A stretch of 64,000 bases of DNA, taken from Paenirhodobacter ferrireducens (lineage in GTDB: Bacteria > Pseudomonadota > Alphaproteobacteria > Rhodobacterales > Rhodobacteraceae). Within the stretch, counting starts at the first letter, position 1. Every line of letters begins with the position of its first letter. Positions 26,344 to 35,401 of this stretch are shown in pieces. A program made the position numbers and the translations under genes. Below the pieces are notes generated by a model. That model saw only the letters and a program-made list of their open reading frames with translations. It did not search any database and was not told where the DNA came from. The stretch spans positions 1 through 64,000 of the forward strand of contig NZ_SAVB01000016.1 in assembly GCF_004022265.1 (NCBI RefSeq), in the 5' to 3' direction.

Positions 26344-26877
26344 TCAACGACAGGGGATCGCCGCGCGCCCGGCCGCGACCGCGGGATGCGAGAGCACCGC
26401 CCCCGCGCCGATGCCGAGCCGGCCGGCCAGGCCGCCGTTGATCTCGAGCACATATTGCGCGGCGCCCTGCGACGGGATCGGGGTGTCATCGAGCGGCCGC
26501 GCGTTGCCATGCACCGAGATCACCCGGCCGGCACCGTCCAGAAAGATGATGTCGAGCGGGATCAGCGTGTCATGCATCCAGAAGGCGACCGGGCGTTCGG
26601 AGGGATAGACGAACAGCATCCCCGCCCCCTTCGGCAGCGTGCGGCGCCGCATCAGCCCCTGTTCCCGCTCGGCCGCATCATCGGCGATCTCGACGGAGAA
26701 GGTGGCAATCGGCGCGCCATCGGCGCGCTGCACGATGGCGCGGTCATCGCGGCAGGCAGGGGCCGCAGCCCCGGGGCCCGCGGCAAGCAGCAGCAGGATC
26801 AGCGCGCGAGCGCCATGTCCCAGGCAACGACCTGGGCCGCCATGCGGCCGCGCCGCCCGTCGATCACCCGCAGACAT
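26344..26877 (-). CDS. DUF192 family exported protein
   Basis: A DUF192 domain protein (core motifs EREQGLMRRRTLPKGAGMLF, VAFWMHDTLIPLDIIFLD, GRVISVHGNARPLDDTPIPS, YVLEINGGLAGRLGI). A hydrophobic stretch ALILLLLAAGPGAAAPAC looks like a signal peptide or lipoprotein signal, so it acts outside the cytoplasm; function unknown. ATG 26877 gives 177 residues and overlaps the upstream cold-shock gene by 79 bases. No ATG, GTG or TTG lies nearer the signal peptide, so the true start is uncertain. Confidence 0.8.
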   Translation of the reverse strand: MSAGDRRAARPHGGPGRCLGHGARALILLLLAAGPGAAAPACRDDRAIVQRADGAPIATFSVEIADDAAEREQGLMRRRTLPKGAGMLFVYPSERPVAFWMHDTLIPLDIIFLDGAGRVISVHGNARPLDDTPIPSQGAAQYVLEINGGLAGRLGIGAGAVLSHPAVAAGRAAIPCR

Positions 26878-27335
26878 ACTGCCTCCCCGGCCGCAAGATC
26901 GGCAAAGCCCGACCGGCGCAGCACCTCGATATGGATGAACACATCCTCGGGCTTGCCCCAGACATTGGCGAAGCCGAAGCCCTTGCCCTTGTCAAACCAC
27001 TTCACCCGCGCCGGTTCAAGCGGCAGCGCGGCCAGCGCCTCGGGATCGGTCTCGCCGAGATCCTCGATCGGTGCCGGGCGTCCCTCGGTCTCGGGCGGCA
27101 CGATCTCGATCACCTCGACCGCCTGCGCCCCGCGCGGCGTCGCCTGCACCACCACCGTGATTCCGGCATTGTCGGCAACCGAGCCCTGCCCGAAATTGCG
27201 CAGCACATTGGCGTGCAGCAAAATGTCGGGACCGCCCTCCTGATCGACGATGAAGCCGAACCCCTTGCCCGGGTCGAACCATTTTACGCGCCCCGTCACG
27301 GTCCGGGCTTCGGCCCTCAAATCGTTCATCACCAT
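26799..27335 (-). CDS. Double cold-shock-domain protein
   Basis: A 178-residue protein with two cold-shock domains, each with an RNP1-type motif: VKWFDPGKGFGFIVDQEGG near residue 18 and VKWFDKGKGFGFANVWGK near 110. An acidic-proline linker (PPETEGRPAPIEDLGETDPE) joins them. It should bind single-stranded RNA or DNA and act as a chaperone of RNA structure. ATG at 27335 and at 27329 are both possible, separated by one codon; GGACGG precedes them. The gene end overlaps the DUF192 start region. Confidence 0.9.
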   Translation of the reverse strand: MVMNDLRAEARTVTGRVKWFDPGKGFGFIVDQEGGPDILLHANVLRNFGQGSVADNAGITVVVQATPRGAQAVEVIEIVPPETEGRPAPIEDLGETDPEALAALPLEPARVKWFDKGKGFGFANVWGKPEDVFIHIEVLRRSGFADLAAGEAVCLRVIDGRRGRMAAQVVAWDMALAR

Positions 27336-27480
27336 CCGTCCATCACTTCGACCCGATACAGCCGGAGCGGAGTCTCCCCCCCGCTTCGTTCAACTCTCAC
27401 ACCAAGGCCAACGGATTCAAGCGGAAAAAGTAAGGAAAACCCGACCCGCGCAATTCACGAAGCGTGAAATGCGCGGATTT

Positions 27481-28104
27481 TTACGGGTTCAACCGCTCAA
27501 TCTGCCAGTCCGAGGCCGCATCGGGCCGCGTCCAGCGGAAGCGGTCGTGCAGCCGGAAGGCGCCATCCGCCCAGAATTCGATCTCGAGCGGCGTGATCCG
27601 AAGCCCGCCCCAGAACGGCGGACGCGGCGGGTTCGGCCCCTTCTGCGCGGTCACCTTCGCCACCTCGGCCATCAGCGCGGTGCGCGAGGAGAGCGGCGCG
27701 CTCTGATGCGAGGCCCAGGCCCCGAGCCGCGAGGTCAGCGCACGTGAGGCGTAATAGGCGTCGGCCTGCGGGCCGTCTTCCTTGGTCACCAGTCCGCGCA
27801 CCCGGATCTGCCGGCGCAGGCTCTTCCAATGCATCACGAAGGCTGCCTTGCCGGCCCCCAGAATCTCCCGCCCCTTGCGCGAGGTGTAGTTGGTATAGAA
27901 GACGAAGGCCCCGCCCGAGGGCGCGTCGCGCGCCTCGATCTCCTTCAGCAGCACCATGCGCACATTCGGCAGTCCGTCCGCATCGACCGAAGCAATGGCG
28001 ATCGCATTCGGATCGTTGATCTCGGTCTTTTCCGCCTCGGCCAGCCAGGCGCTGGCCAGTGCAAACGGGTCATCGCCCGCAAAGATCCCGGTTCTGTCGC
28101 TCAT
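27481..28104 (-). CDS. pdxH: Pyridoxamine 5'-phosphate oxidase
   Basis: A 207-residue FMN enzyme that oxidises pyridoxine or pyridoxamine phosphate to pyridoxal phosphate. Family blocks include [70 protein letters not shown] and the C-terminal [10 protein letters not shown]. The ATG at 28104 has GGAGGATCGG ahead. It diverges from fabI across 128 bp. Confidence 0.95.
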   Translation of the reverse strand: MSDRTGIFAGDDPFALASAWLAEAEKTEINDPNAIAIASVDADGLPNVRMVLLKEIEARDAPSGGAFVFYTNYTSRKGREILGAGKAAFVMHWKSLRRQIRVRGLVTKEDGPQADAYYASRALTSRLGAWASHQSAPLSSRTALMAEVAKVTAQKGPNPPRPPFWGGLRITPLEIEFWADGAFRLHDRFRWTRPDAASDWQIERLNP

Positions 28105-28232
28105 CCGATCCTCCATCGTGGCGGCCTTCCCTGCGGGCAAGGCCCCTGCCCCGCCCCTGTCCAGCCTTGATGCCCCCAGATCTTTCGCCTAATGCTTGCG
28201 CACTTACCAGAGGGAAGCGGGGGAAACCTGAC

Positions 28233-29057
28233 ATGACGAACACCCTGATGTCGGGCAAGCGCGGGCTCATCATGGGCCTCGCCAACGACAAGTCGATTGC
28301 CTGGGGGATCGCAAAGGCCTGCGCCGATGCAGGGGCCGAGCTGGCCTTCTCCTACCAGGGCGAAGCCCTGAAGAAGCGGGTCGAGCCGCTGGCCGCCTCG
28401 ATCGGCACCGACACGCTGATCGAATGCGACGTAGCGAGCCAGGAGAGCCTCGATGCGCTGTTCGCGGCGCTGAAGGAGAAATGGAGCACGATCGACTTCG
28501 TCGTGCATGCCATCGGCTTCTCCGACAAGAACGAACTGCGCGGCCGCTATGTCGACACCTCGTCGGACAACTTCAAGACGACGATGGACATCTCGGTCTT
28601 CTCGTTCACCGCCGTTGCCCGTCGCGCCGCCGATCTCATGCCCGAGGGCGGGTCGCTGCTGACGCTGACCTATTACGGCGCCGAGCAGGTGATGCCGCAT
28701 TACAACGTGATGGGCATCGCCAAGGCCGCGCTCGAATGCTCGGTGAAATACATCGCCGAGGATCTGGGCAAGGACGGCATCCGCTGCAACGCGATCTCGG
28801 CCGGCCCGATCAAGACGCTGGCCGCCTCGGGCATCGGCGACTTCCGCTACATCATGAAGTGGAACGAGCTGAACTCGCCCTTGCGCCGCAACGTGACCCA
28901 GGAAGAGGTCGGCAAGGCCGCGCTCTATCTGCTCTCCGATCTCGGCTCGGGCACCACGGGCGAGATCCTGCACGTCGATGCGGGCTATCACGTCGTCGGC
29001 ATGAAGGCGGTCGATGCGCCCGACATCGACGTCGTCACCGGCCGCAAGGACGCCTGA
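28233..29057 (+). CDS. fabI: Enoyl-[acyl-carrier-protein] reductase (NADH)
   Basis: A 274-residue SDR-family enzyme for the last step of fatty-acid elongation. The cofactor site is GLIMGLANDKSIAWGIAKA, and the catalytic Y-x6-K is YNVMGIAK, preceded by LTYYGAEQVMPH. The C-terminal GTTGEILHVDAGYHVVGM is typical of FabI. This is the usual triclosan and isoniazid target class. It starts at ATG 28233 and is followed by a LysE-type gene after 9 bp. Confidence 0.95.
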   Translation: MTNTLMSGKRGLIMGLANDKSIAWGIAKACADAGAELAFSYQGEALKKRVEPLAASIGTDTLIECDVASQESLDALFAALKEKWSTIDFVVHAIGFSDKNELRGRYVDTSSDNFKTTMDISVFSFTAVARRAADLMPEGGSLLTLTYYGAEQVMPHYNVMGIAKAALECSVKYIAEDLGKDGIRCNAISAGPIKTLAASGIGDFRYIMKWNELNSPLRRNVTQEEVGKAALYLLSDLGSGTTGEILHVDAGYHVVGMKAVDAPDIDVVTGRKDA

Positions 29058-29066
29058 GTCCCGGCG

Positions 29067-29684
29067 ATGACACTCTCCGCCTTCCTCGCGATCTACTTCG
29101 TGCATCTGGCCGCGGCGATCTCGCCCGGGCCGGCCGTCCTGATGGCCGCGCATACCAGCCTGCGCGAAGGGATGGCGCGGGGGGTGTGGCTGTCGGTCGG
29201 CATCGGGCTTGGCGCCTGCCTGTGGGCCTGCGCCGCGCTCTTCGGGCTGGCGGTGCTGTTCCGCATCGCCCCCGCCCTGCTCACCGCACTGAAATTCGCG
29301 GGCGCCGCCTATCTGCTTTACCTTGCGGTGAAGATGTGGCGCCACGCCCCGGAGCCCTTCGACGCCGAGGTGACCGAGACCGCCTCGGCGCGCTCGAACC
29401 TCGGCCTCGTCTGGCTCGGCATCGCGACGCAGCTCGCCAACCCGAAGCCCGCGGTCTTCTTCGGCACGATCTTCCTGACCTTCGTGCCGCCGCAGGCGCC
29501 GCTCTGGGCCTATGCCGCGATCCTCGGCATCATCTTCGTCAACGACGCGGGCTGGAACGTGCTCGTGTCGCGCATCTTCTCGCTTGACCGCACCCGGCGC
29601 GGCTATCTGCGCCTGAAAACCGCGATCGAGCGCGGCTTTGGCGGGCTGCTCGCCCTCCTCGGCCTGAAACTCGCACTCACCTGA
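29067..29684 (+). CDS. LysE/RhtB family amino-acid exporter
   Basis: A 205-residue inner-membrane translocator of the LysE/RhtB family, about six helices. The N-terminal signature [22 protein letters not shown] and [19 protein letters not shown] are typical; [18 protein letters not shown] marks the central half. It exports amino acids or homoserine-type metabolites; substrate not predictable. It sits 9 bp after fabI. Confidence 0.88.
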   Translation: MTLSAFLAIYFVHLAAAISPGPAVLMAAHTSLREGMARGVWLSVGIGLGACLWACAALFGLAVLFRIAPALLTALKFAGAAYLLYLAVKMWRHAPEPFDAEVTETASARSNLGLVWLGIATQLANPKPAVFFGTIFLTFVPPQAPLWAYAAILGIIFVNDAGWNVLVSRIFSLDRTRRGYLRLKTAIERGFGGLLALLGLKLALT

Positions 29685-29694
29685 GAGGCTTGTC

Positions 29695-30198
29695 ATGTCC
29701 GAACGTCTTCCCCACGAGAAGGGCTTTCTGGTCAGCTGGGACCAGCTCCACCGCGACGCGCGCGCGCTGGCCTGGCGGCTCGACGGCAAGGGCCCGGACA
29801 ACGGCGCCTGGCGCGCCATCGTCGGCATCACCCGCGGTGGCCTCGTGCCCGCGGCGATCATCGCGCGCGAGCTGAACATCCGCGTCATCGACACGATTTC
29901 GGTCAAGGGCTACAACCACCAGACCCAGCACCCGCCGGTTGTCATCAAGGCACCGCAGGCGGACCTGATGGGCGATGGCGAGGGCATCCTGATCGTCGAC
30001 GACCTCGTCGACTCGGGCAAGACGATGGAACTCGTCCGCACCCTCTACCCGAAGGCACATTTCGCCACGATCTACGCCAAGCCCAAGGGCCGGCTGCAGG
30101 CGGACACCTTCATCACCGAGGTCAGCCAGGACACCTGGATCTTCTTCCCCTGGGACACCGCGCTGCAATACGTGCAGCCCTACCGGGGCGTGGACTGA
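29695..30198 (+). CDS. gpt: Xanthine-guanine phosphoribosyltransferase
   Basis: A 167-residue purine-salvage enzyme that makes XMP or GMP from the base and PRPP. The PRPP-binding motif is [16 protein letters not shown], with the upstream loop [19 protein letters not shown] and the C-terminal [18 protein letters not shown] that fits Gpt rather than Hpt. It is 10 bp downstream of the LysE-type gene. Confidence 0.92.
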   Translation: MSERLPHEKGFLVSWDQLHRDARALAWRLDGKGPDNGAWRAIVGITRGGLVPAAIIARELNIRVIDTISVKGYNHQTQHPPVVIKAPQADLMGDGEGILIVDDLVDSGKTMELVRTLYPKAHFATIYAKPKGRLQADTFITEVSQDTWIFFPWDTALQYVQPYRGVD

Positions 30199-30202
30199 GC
30201 CG

Positions 30203-30697
30203 ATGCGCGCCCGCCTCGGCCGGGCGCTGCACGCGGCCTTCGAGGCGAGCCTGCTCGCCAAGGGCCTTCTGGCCGCGGCCGAGACTTTGTCCGGCCTCGT
30301 GCTCTTGCTGCTGCATCAGGGCACACTCGTCGCGCTCGCGCAGCGGCTGACGGCGCATGAGCTGGCCGAGGATCCGGGCGATTTCCTTGCGAACTTCCTG
30401 CTCCATGCGGCACAGCGTTTCTCGGTCGAGGCGCAAAGCTTCTATGCGCTCTATTTCCTCAGCCATGGCGGGCTGAAGCTGATCGTCGTCGTGCTGCTTG
30501 CCCGCGGGGTGCTCTGGGCCTATCCGGGGGCGATCGTGCTGCTATCCGCCTTCATCCTCTATCAGCTGCATCTGTGGAGCCTCGACCATTCGGTGACGCT
30601 GCTGGCGCTGACCGGGCTCGACCTCGTGGTGATCGCCCTCACCTGGGAGGAATGGCGGCGGCGCCGGGGGCTTTCCTTCCTGCCGCCGCGGTCCTAG
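30203..30697 (+). CDS. DUF2127 membrane protein
   Basis: A 164-residue predicted membrane protein of DUF2127 type with four hydrophobic helices (ETLSGLVLLLL, LKLIVVVLLARGVLWAYP, AIVLLSAFILYQL, LDLVVIALTWEEW). FYALYFLSHGGLKLIVVVLL is the family-typical block. Function unknown. The ATG is 5 bp after the gpt stop, so it is probably co-translated. Confidence 0.8.
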   Translation: MRARLGRALHAAFEASLLAKGLLAAAETLSGLVLLLLHQGTLVALAQRLTAHELAEDPGDFLANFLLHAAQRFSVEAQSFYALYFLSHGGLKLIVVVLLARGVLWAYPGAIVLLSAFILYQLHLWSLDHSVTLLALTGLDLVVIALTWEEWRRRRGLSFLPPRS

Positions 30698-30723
30698 TGT
30701 CGCGCGACACTCAGGAGACACCG

Positions 30724-31905
30724 ATGCCGCTCAGCCCGCTGAACCCCGCCCTTGCCGCCACCTTCGCGCCGCCGGTAATGGAGGCGCGGCGCTGGCTCGT
30801 GGGGGTGAGCTTCCCGCCCGAGCGGCCGCTGCTCAACGTCAGCCAGGCCGCCCCGGTCGATCCGCCGCCCGAGGGGCTGCGCCGCGCCATCGCTGAGGCG
30901 GCGCTCGACAACCCGGCCGCCCATCTCTACGGCCCGGTGCTTGGCATGGCCGAGCTGCGCGCCGAGATCGCGGCGCAATGGTCCACCGCCTATGGCGGCA
31001 CGATTTCCGAAAGCCAGGTGGCGATCACCCAGGGCTGCAATCAGGCCTTCTGCGCGGTGATGGCGACGCTTGCCGGCCCGGGGGACGAGGTGTTGCTGCC
31101 GACGCCTTGGTATTTCAACCACAAGATGTGGTGCGACATGGCCTCGGTCCGCGCCGTGCCGCTGCCCACCGGCGCGGGGCTTCTGCCCGATCCCGAGGAG
31201 GCCGCCGCGCGGATCACGCCGCGCACCAAGGCGATCGTGCTGATCTCGCCCAACAACCCGGGCGGGGCGGAATATCCGGCGGCGCTGGTGCGCGCCTTCC
31301 ACGATCTTGCCCGGTCGCGCGGCCTCGCGCTCATTGTCGACGAGACCTATCGCGACTTCGACAGCCGCACCGGCGCGCCGCATGACCTGTTCACCGATCC
31401 CGACTGGGACGAGGCCTTCATCCATCTCTACTCCTTCTCGAAGGCCTACCGGCTGACCGGCCACCGCGTCGGCGCCATCGTCGCCTCGCCCGCCCGTCTG
31501 GCCGAGGTCGAGAAATTCCTCGATACTGTGGCGATCTGCCCGAACCAGCTCGGTCAGATCGGCGCGCTGTGGGGGATGCGCAACCTCGCGCAATGGGTGG
31601 CGGGCGAACGCGCCGAGCTGCTTGCCCGCCGCGCCGCGCTGACCGAAGGGTTCGGCGCGCTCGAGGGCTGGCACCTGCATGGCTGCGGCGCCTATTTCGC
31701 CTGGGTGGACCACCCCGGCCGCGACGCCTCGCCCGACTTCGCGCGGCGTCTGGTCCGCGAAGCGGGGGTGCTGCTGCTGCCCGGCACGATGTTCATGCCC
31801 GAGGGCACAGAGCAGGGTGATCGCGGCCTGCGCATCGCCTTCGCGAATGTCGACACGGCCGGCATCGCGGAATTGATCCGCCGCCTTGCGACGGTGACGC
31901 CCTGA
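30724..31905 (+). CDS. Class I/II PLP-dependent aminotransferase
   Basis: A 393-residue fold-type I aminotransferase. PLP Lys240 lies in YSFSKAYRLTGHRVG; LISPNNPGG and IVDETYRDF supply further cofactor contacts. The amino donor and acceptor are not clear; the family includes aspartate- and aromatic-type enzymes. ATG 30724 has AGGAGACACC ahead. It is on the same strand just ahead of ppiD-trpE, which may be coincidence. Confidence 0.87.
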   Translation: MPLSPLNPALAATFAPPVMEARRWLVGVSFPPERPLLNVSQAAPVDPPPEGLRRAIAEAALDNPAAHLYGPVLGMAELRAEIAAQWSTAYGGTISESQVAITQGCNQAFCAVMATLAGPGDEVLLPTPWYFNHKMWCDMASVRAVPLPTGAGLLPDPEEAAARITPRTKAIVLISPNNPGGAEYPAALVRAFHDLARSRGLALIVDETYRDFDSRTGAPHDLFTDPDWDEAFIHLYSFSKAYRLTGHRVGAIVASPARLAEVEKFLDTVAICPNQLGQIGALWGMRNLAQWVAGERAELLARRAALTEGFGALEGWHLHGCGAYFAWVDHPGRDASPDFARRLVREAGVLLLPGTMFMPEGTEQGDRGLRIAFANVDTAGIAELIRRLATVTP

Positions 31906-31971
31906 GCCTTGCGGCGCCCCCCTCAAAGCCCTAAACACCCGCAAAAGGCCTGATCCCCGGGAGGAATGAGC

Positions 31972-33822
31972 ATGTCGAACAAGCTGCGCAGCCATGGCAA
32001 GGGCGTCGTCGTCTGGGTGTTGCTCGCGATGCTCGTCCTTGGCCTCGGCGGCTTCGGCGTCTCGAACTTCTCGGGCCGGGTGCAGTCGATCGGTTCGGTC
32101 GGCGACACCGAGATCTCGATCAACGATTATGCCCGCGCCCTGCGCTCGGGGATGAGCGCGGCGCAGGCCCAGCTTGGCCGCCCGCTGACCTTCGCCGAGG
32201 CGAAGGCGCTCGGCCTCGACCGGCAGGTGCAGGCGCAGGTCTTCGCCGAGGCCGCCGTGAGCGAACAGGCGCGCCGGCTCGGCATTTCCGTCGGCAACGC
32301 CGAGGTCGGCCGCCAGGTGCAGGCGATCCGCAGTTTCCAGGGCGTCGACGGCAAGTTCGACCGCGAGGTCTATCGCATGGCGCTGCGCCAGCAGGGCTAT
32401 ACCGAGACCCAGTTCGAGACCCGCCTGCGTTCGGACGTGGCGCGCTCGATCCTGCAGGGCGCAGTTGCGGGCGGCGTGAAGGCGCCCGAGGCGCTGGCCG
32501 CGGCCTATACCAAATACGTGACCGAGAAGCGCGACATCGCCTTCGCCGAGATCACCGATGCCGATCTGACCGCCACCCTGCCCGAGCCGAGCGAGGACGA
32601 GCTGAAGGCCTGGCACGCGGATCACGCAGCCGAGTTCACCAAGCCCGAGACGCGCGAGATCAGCTATGTCTGGCTCACCCCCGAGATGCTGAAGGACAAG
32701 GTCCAGCCCGACGAGGCGACGCTGCGCGCGGCCTATGAGGAGCGGAAAAGCGAGTTCGTCCAGCCCGAGCGGCGCCTTGTCGACAAGCTCGTCTTCCCGA
32801 CGAAGGCAGAGGCCGAGGCGGCGAAGCAGAAGCTTGATGCCGGCACCGCGAGCTTTGCCGACATCGCCAAGGAGCGCGGCCTGACGCTGGCCGACACCGA
32901 TCTGGGCGAAGTCTCGAAGGACGAGCTCGGCACAGCCGGCGACGCGGTCTTCGCGCTGACCGCGCCCGGCACCGTCGGCCCGATCGACAGCGACCTCGGC
33001 CCCGCGCTTTACCAGATGAACGGCATCCTGCCCGCCGAGGAGACCAGCTTCGAGCAGGCCAAGCCCGACCTCGAGACCGAGGCGGTGATGGACCGCGCCC
33101 GGCGCATGGTCTCCGACATGACCTCGGATCTCGAGGACCGGCTCGCCTCCGGCGCCACGCTCGAGGAGATGGCGAAGGAAACCGACATGCAGCCGGGCCA
33201 CATCTCGATGGCGCCCGACACCACCGACGGCATCGCCGCCTATGAAAGCTTCCGCACCGCCGCCGCCAAGGTGACCGAGCAGGACTTCCCCGAACTCGGC
33301 AATCTCGAGGATGGCGGCGTCTTCGCGCTGCGCCTCGATGGCGTGACGCCCGCTGCGCTGATCCCCTTCGAGCAGATCCGCGACAAGGTCGTGGCAAGCT
33401 GGAAGGCGGCGCAGCTGAAGAAGCTGAAGACCGACCGCGCCGAGGAGATCGTCGCCGCCGTCGCGGCCGGGGCGAGCCTTGCCGATCAGGGCCTGCTGGT
33501 CTCGAACGCGACCGGGCTCGAACGCTCGGGCTTCGTCGAGGGCGCGCCCGCGACCCTTCTTGCCACCGCCTTCGACACCAAGCCCGGCGCTGCCGCCGTG
33601 GTGGCGCAGGACGAGGCCGTCTTCGTCGTGGTGCCGGTCAAGGTGACCGAGGCCGATCCGCAGGCCGCCGACACCAAGCAGGTGCATGACGTGCTCTCGA
33701 CCCGGCTCGAGCAGTCGATGTCGGGCGATCTTGCCGAGCTTTTCGCCCGCGCTTCGGAAACCGAGGCCGGGCTTACCATCGACAGCACCGCGATCAATGC
33801 GGTGCAGGCGCAGATGCAGTAA
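31972..33822 (+). CDS. ppiD: Peptidyl-prolyl isomerase, PpiD-type
   Basis: A 616-residue SurA_N/parvulin-type protein anchored by one N-terminal helix (VVVWVLLAMLVLGLGGFGV), with most of the chain periplasmic. After the SurA-N-like helical region (FAEAKALGLDRQVQAQVF) comes a degenerate parvulin domain near 265-350 (RRLVDKLVFPTKAEAEAAKQ). It would help fold exported outer-membrane proteins. GAGG sits 8 bases before ATG 31972. trpE begins 10 bp after its stop, leaving no room for a trp leader. Confidence 0.9.
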   Translation: MSNKLRSHGKGVVVWVLLAMLVLGLGGFGVSNFSGRVQSIGSVGDTEISINDYARALRSGMSAAQAQLGRPLTFAEAKALGLDRQVQAQVFAEAAVSEQARRLGISVGNAEVGRQVQAIRSFQGVDGKFDREVYRMALRQQGYTETQFETRLRSDVARSILQGAVAGGVKAPEALAAAYTKYVTEKRDIAFAEITDADLTATLPEPSEDELKAWHADHAAEFTKPETREISYVWLTPEMLKDKVQPDEATLRAAYEERKSEFVQPERRLVDKLVFPTKAEAEAAKQKLDAGTASFADIAKERGLTLADTDLGEVSKDELGTAGDAVFALTAPGTVGPIDSDLGPALYQMNGILPAEETSFEQAKPDLETEAVMDRARRMVSDMTSDLEDRLASGATLEEMAKETDMQPGHISMAPDTTDGIAAYESFRTAAAKVTEQDFPELGNLEDGGVFALRLDGVTPAALIPFEQIRDKVVASWKAAQLKKLKTDRAEEIVAAVAAGASLADQGLLVSNATGLERSGFVEGAPATLLATAFDTKPGAAAVVAQDEAVFVVVPVKVTEADPQAADTKQVHDVLSTRLEQSMSGDLAELFARASETEAGLTIDSTAINAVQAQMQ

Positions 33823-33832
33823 GGAGGCGGAC

Positions 33833-35341
33833 GTGGCAGCTCTTTCCCCCAGCTTCGAAGAGTTCGAGCGCGCCTGGCAACAGGGCCGCAACCAGCTCGT
33901 CTTCGCCCGCCTTGCGGCCGATCTCGACACGCCCGTGTCGCTGATGCTGAAGCTGGCCGATGCGCGCGAGAACAGCTTCATGTTCGAATCCGTCACCGGC
34001 GGCGAGGTCCGCGGGCGCTATTCGATCATCGGCATGAAGCCCGACGTGATCTGGGAATGCCGCGGCGAGACAGCCCGGATCAACCGTCAGGCGCGGTTCG
34101 AAGAGCGGTTCGAGGAGCTGCCCGGCCACCCGTTCGACAGCCTGCGCGCGCTGATCGCCGAAAGCCGGATCGAGATGCCCGAGGGCCTGCCCGCCGCGGC
34201 GGCCGGGCTCTTCGGCTATCTCGGCTATGACATGATCCGGCTGGTCGAGAAGCTGCCCGGCGGCAATCCCGACCCGCTCGGCGTGCCCGATGCGGTGCTG
34301 CTGCGCCCCTCGGTCGTCGCGGTGCTCGACGGGGTGAAGGGCGACGTGATCCTGTGCGCGCCGGCGTTCCAGAGCTCGGGCCTGTCGGCGCGGGCGGCCT
34401 ATGCCCAGGCGGCCGAGCGGGTGATGGACGCGCTGCGCGACCTCGACCGCGCGCCGAACCAGAGCCGCGAGATGGGCGAGACTGCGAAGGTCGGCCCGCT
34501 GGTGTCGAACTTCACCGCCGAGGGCTACAAGGCCGCGGTCGAGAAAGCCAAGGACTACATCCGCGCGGGCGACATCTTCCAGGTGGTGCCGGCGCAGCGC
34601 TGGCGCGCCGATTTCCCGCTGCCGCCCTTCGCGCTCTACCGCTCGCTGCGGCGCACCAACCCCTCGCCCTTCATGTTCTATCTGAACTTCGGCGGCTTCC
34701 AGATCGTCGGCGCCAGCCCCGAGATTCTGGTGCGGCTGCGCGAGGGCGAGGTGACGATCCGGCCGATCGCCGGCACCCGCCCGCGTGGGTTCACGCCGGC
34801 CGAGGACAAGGCACTCGAGGAAGAGCTGCTCGCCGACAAGAAGGAACTGGCCGAGCACCTGATGCTGCTCGACCTCGGCCGCAACGACGTCGGCCGGGTG
34901 GCGAAGATCGGCACGGTGCATCCGACCGAGAAATTCATCATCGAGCGGTACAGCCACGTCATGCACATCGTGTCGAACGTCGTGGGCGAACTGGCAGACG
35001 GCGAGGATGCGCTCTCGGCGCTGCTCGCCGGTCTGCCCGCGGGCACCGTCTCGGGCGCGCCGAAGGTGCGGGCGATGGAGATCATCGACGAGCTCGAACC
35101 CGAGAAGCGCGGCATCTACGGCGGCGGCGTCGGCTATTTCGCCGCGAATGGCGAAATGGACATGTGCATCGCGCTGCGCACCGCGGTGGTGAAGGATCGG
35201 ACGCTCTACATCCAGGCGGGCGGCGGCGTCGTCTTCGACAGCGATCCCGAGGGCGAGTATCAGGAATCGGTCAACAAGTCGAAGGCGCTGCGCAAGGCGG
35301 CCGAGGACGCAGGCCTGTTCGTGCGGCACGGCAACGCCTGA
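33833..35341 (+). CDS. trpE: Anthranilate synthase component I
   Basis: A 502-residue chorismate-binding subunit of anthranilate synthase, first step of tryptophan synthesis. Signatures: PSPFMFYLNFGGFQIVGASP, VTIRPIAGTRPRGFT, LLDLGRNDVGRVAKIG, LPAGTVSGAPKVRAMEIIDE and IYGGGVGYFAANGEMD. The start is GTG 33833 with AAGGAGG ahead. trpG is separate at 37271, with a deacetylase gene inverted between them. Confidence 0.96.
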   Translation: MAALSPSFEEFERAWQQGRNQLVFARLAADLDTPVSLMLKLADARENSFMFESVTGGEVRGRYSIIGMKPDVIWECRGETARINRQARFEERFEELPGHPFDSLRALIAESRIEMPEGLPAAAAGLFGYLGYDMIRLVEKLPGGNPDPLGVPDAVLLRPSVVAVLDGVKGDVILCAPAFQSSGLSARAAYAQAAERVMDALRDLDRAPNQSREMGETAKVGPLVSNFTAEGYKAAVEKAKDYIRAGDIFQVVPAQRWRADFPLPPFALYRSLRRTNPSPFMFYLNFGGFQIVGASPEILVRLREGEVTIRPIAGTRPRGFTPAEDKALEEELLADKKELAEHLMLLDLGRNDVGRVAKIGTVHPTEKFIIERYSHVMHIVSNVVGELADGEDALSALLAGLPAGTVSGAPKVRAMEIIDELEPEKRGIYGGGVGYFAANGEMDMCIALRTAVVKDRTLYIQAGGGVVFDSDPEGEYQESVNKSKALRKAAEDAGLFVRHGNA

Positions 35342-35373
35342 GCCCCTGCCCCGCCGGGGGCATCGCAAGGACT

Positions 35374-35401
35374 GAAACGGGGGCGCTCAGCCCCCGTTTT
35401 G
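35374..35401. terminator. Bidirectional terminator between trpE and the deacetylase gene
   Basis: AAACGGGGGC (35375-35384) pairs with GCCCCCGTTT (35390-35399), with TTTT on the right and A-rich sequence on the left. It lies between two convergent genes and may stop trpE transcription from both sides. Confidence 0.85.

Noticed and set aside
33780-33835. Tryptophan leader peptide/attenuator before trpE
   Set aside because: trpE starts 10 bp after the ppiD stop, leaving no space, and no Trp-rich short frame or alternative hairpins are present.
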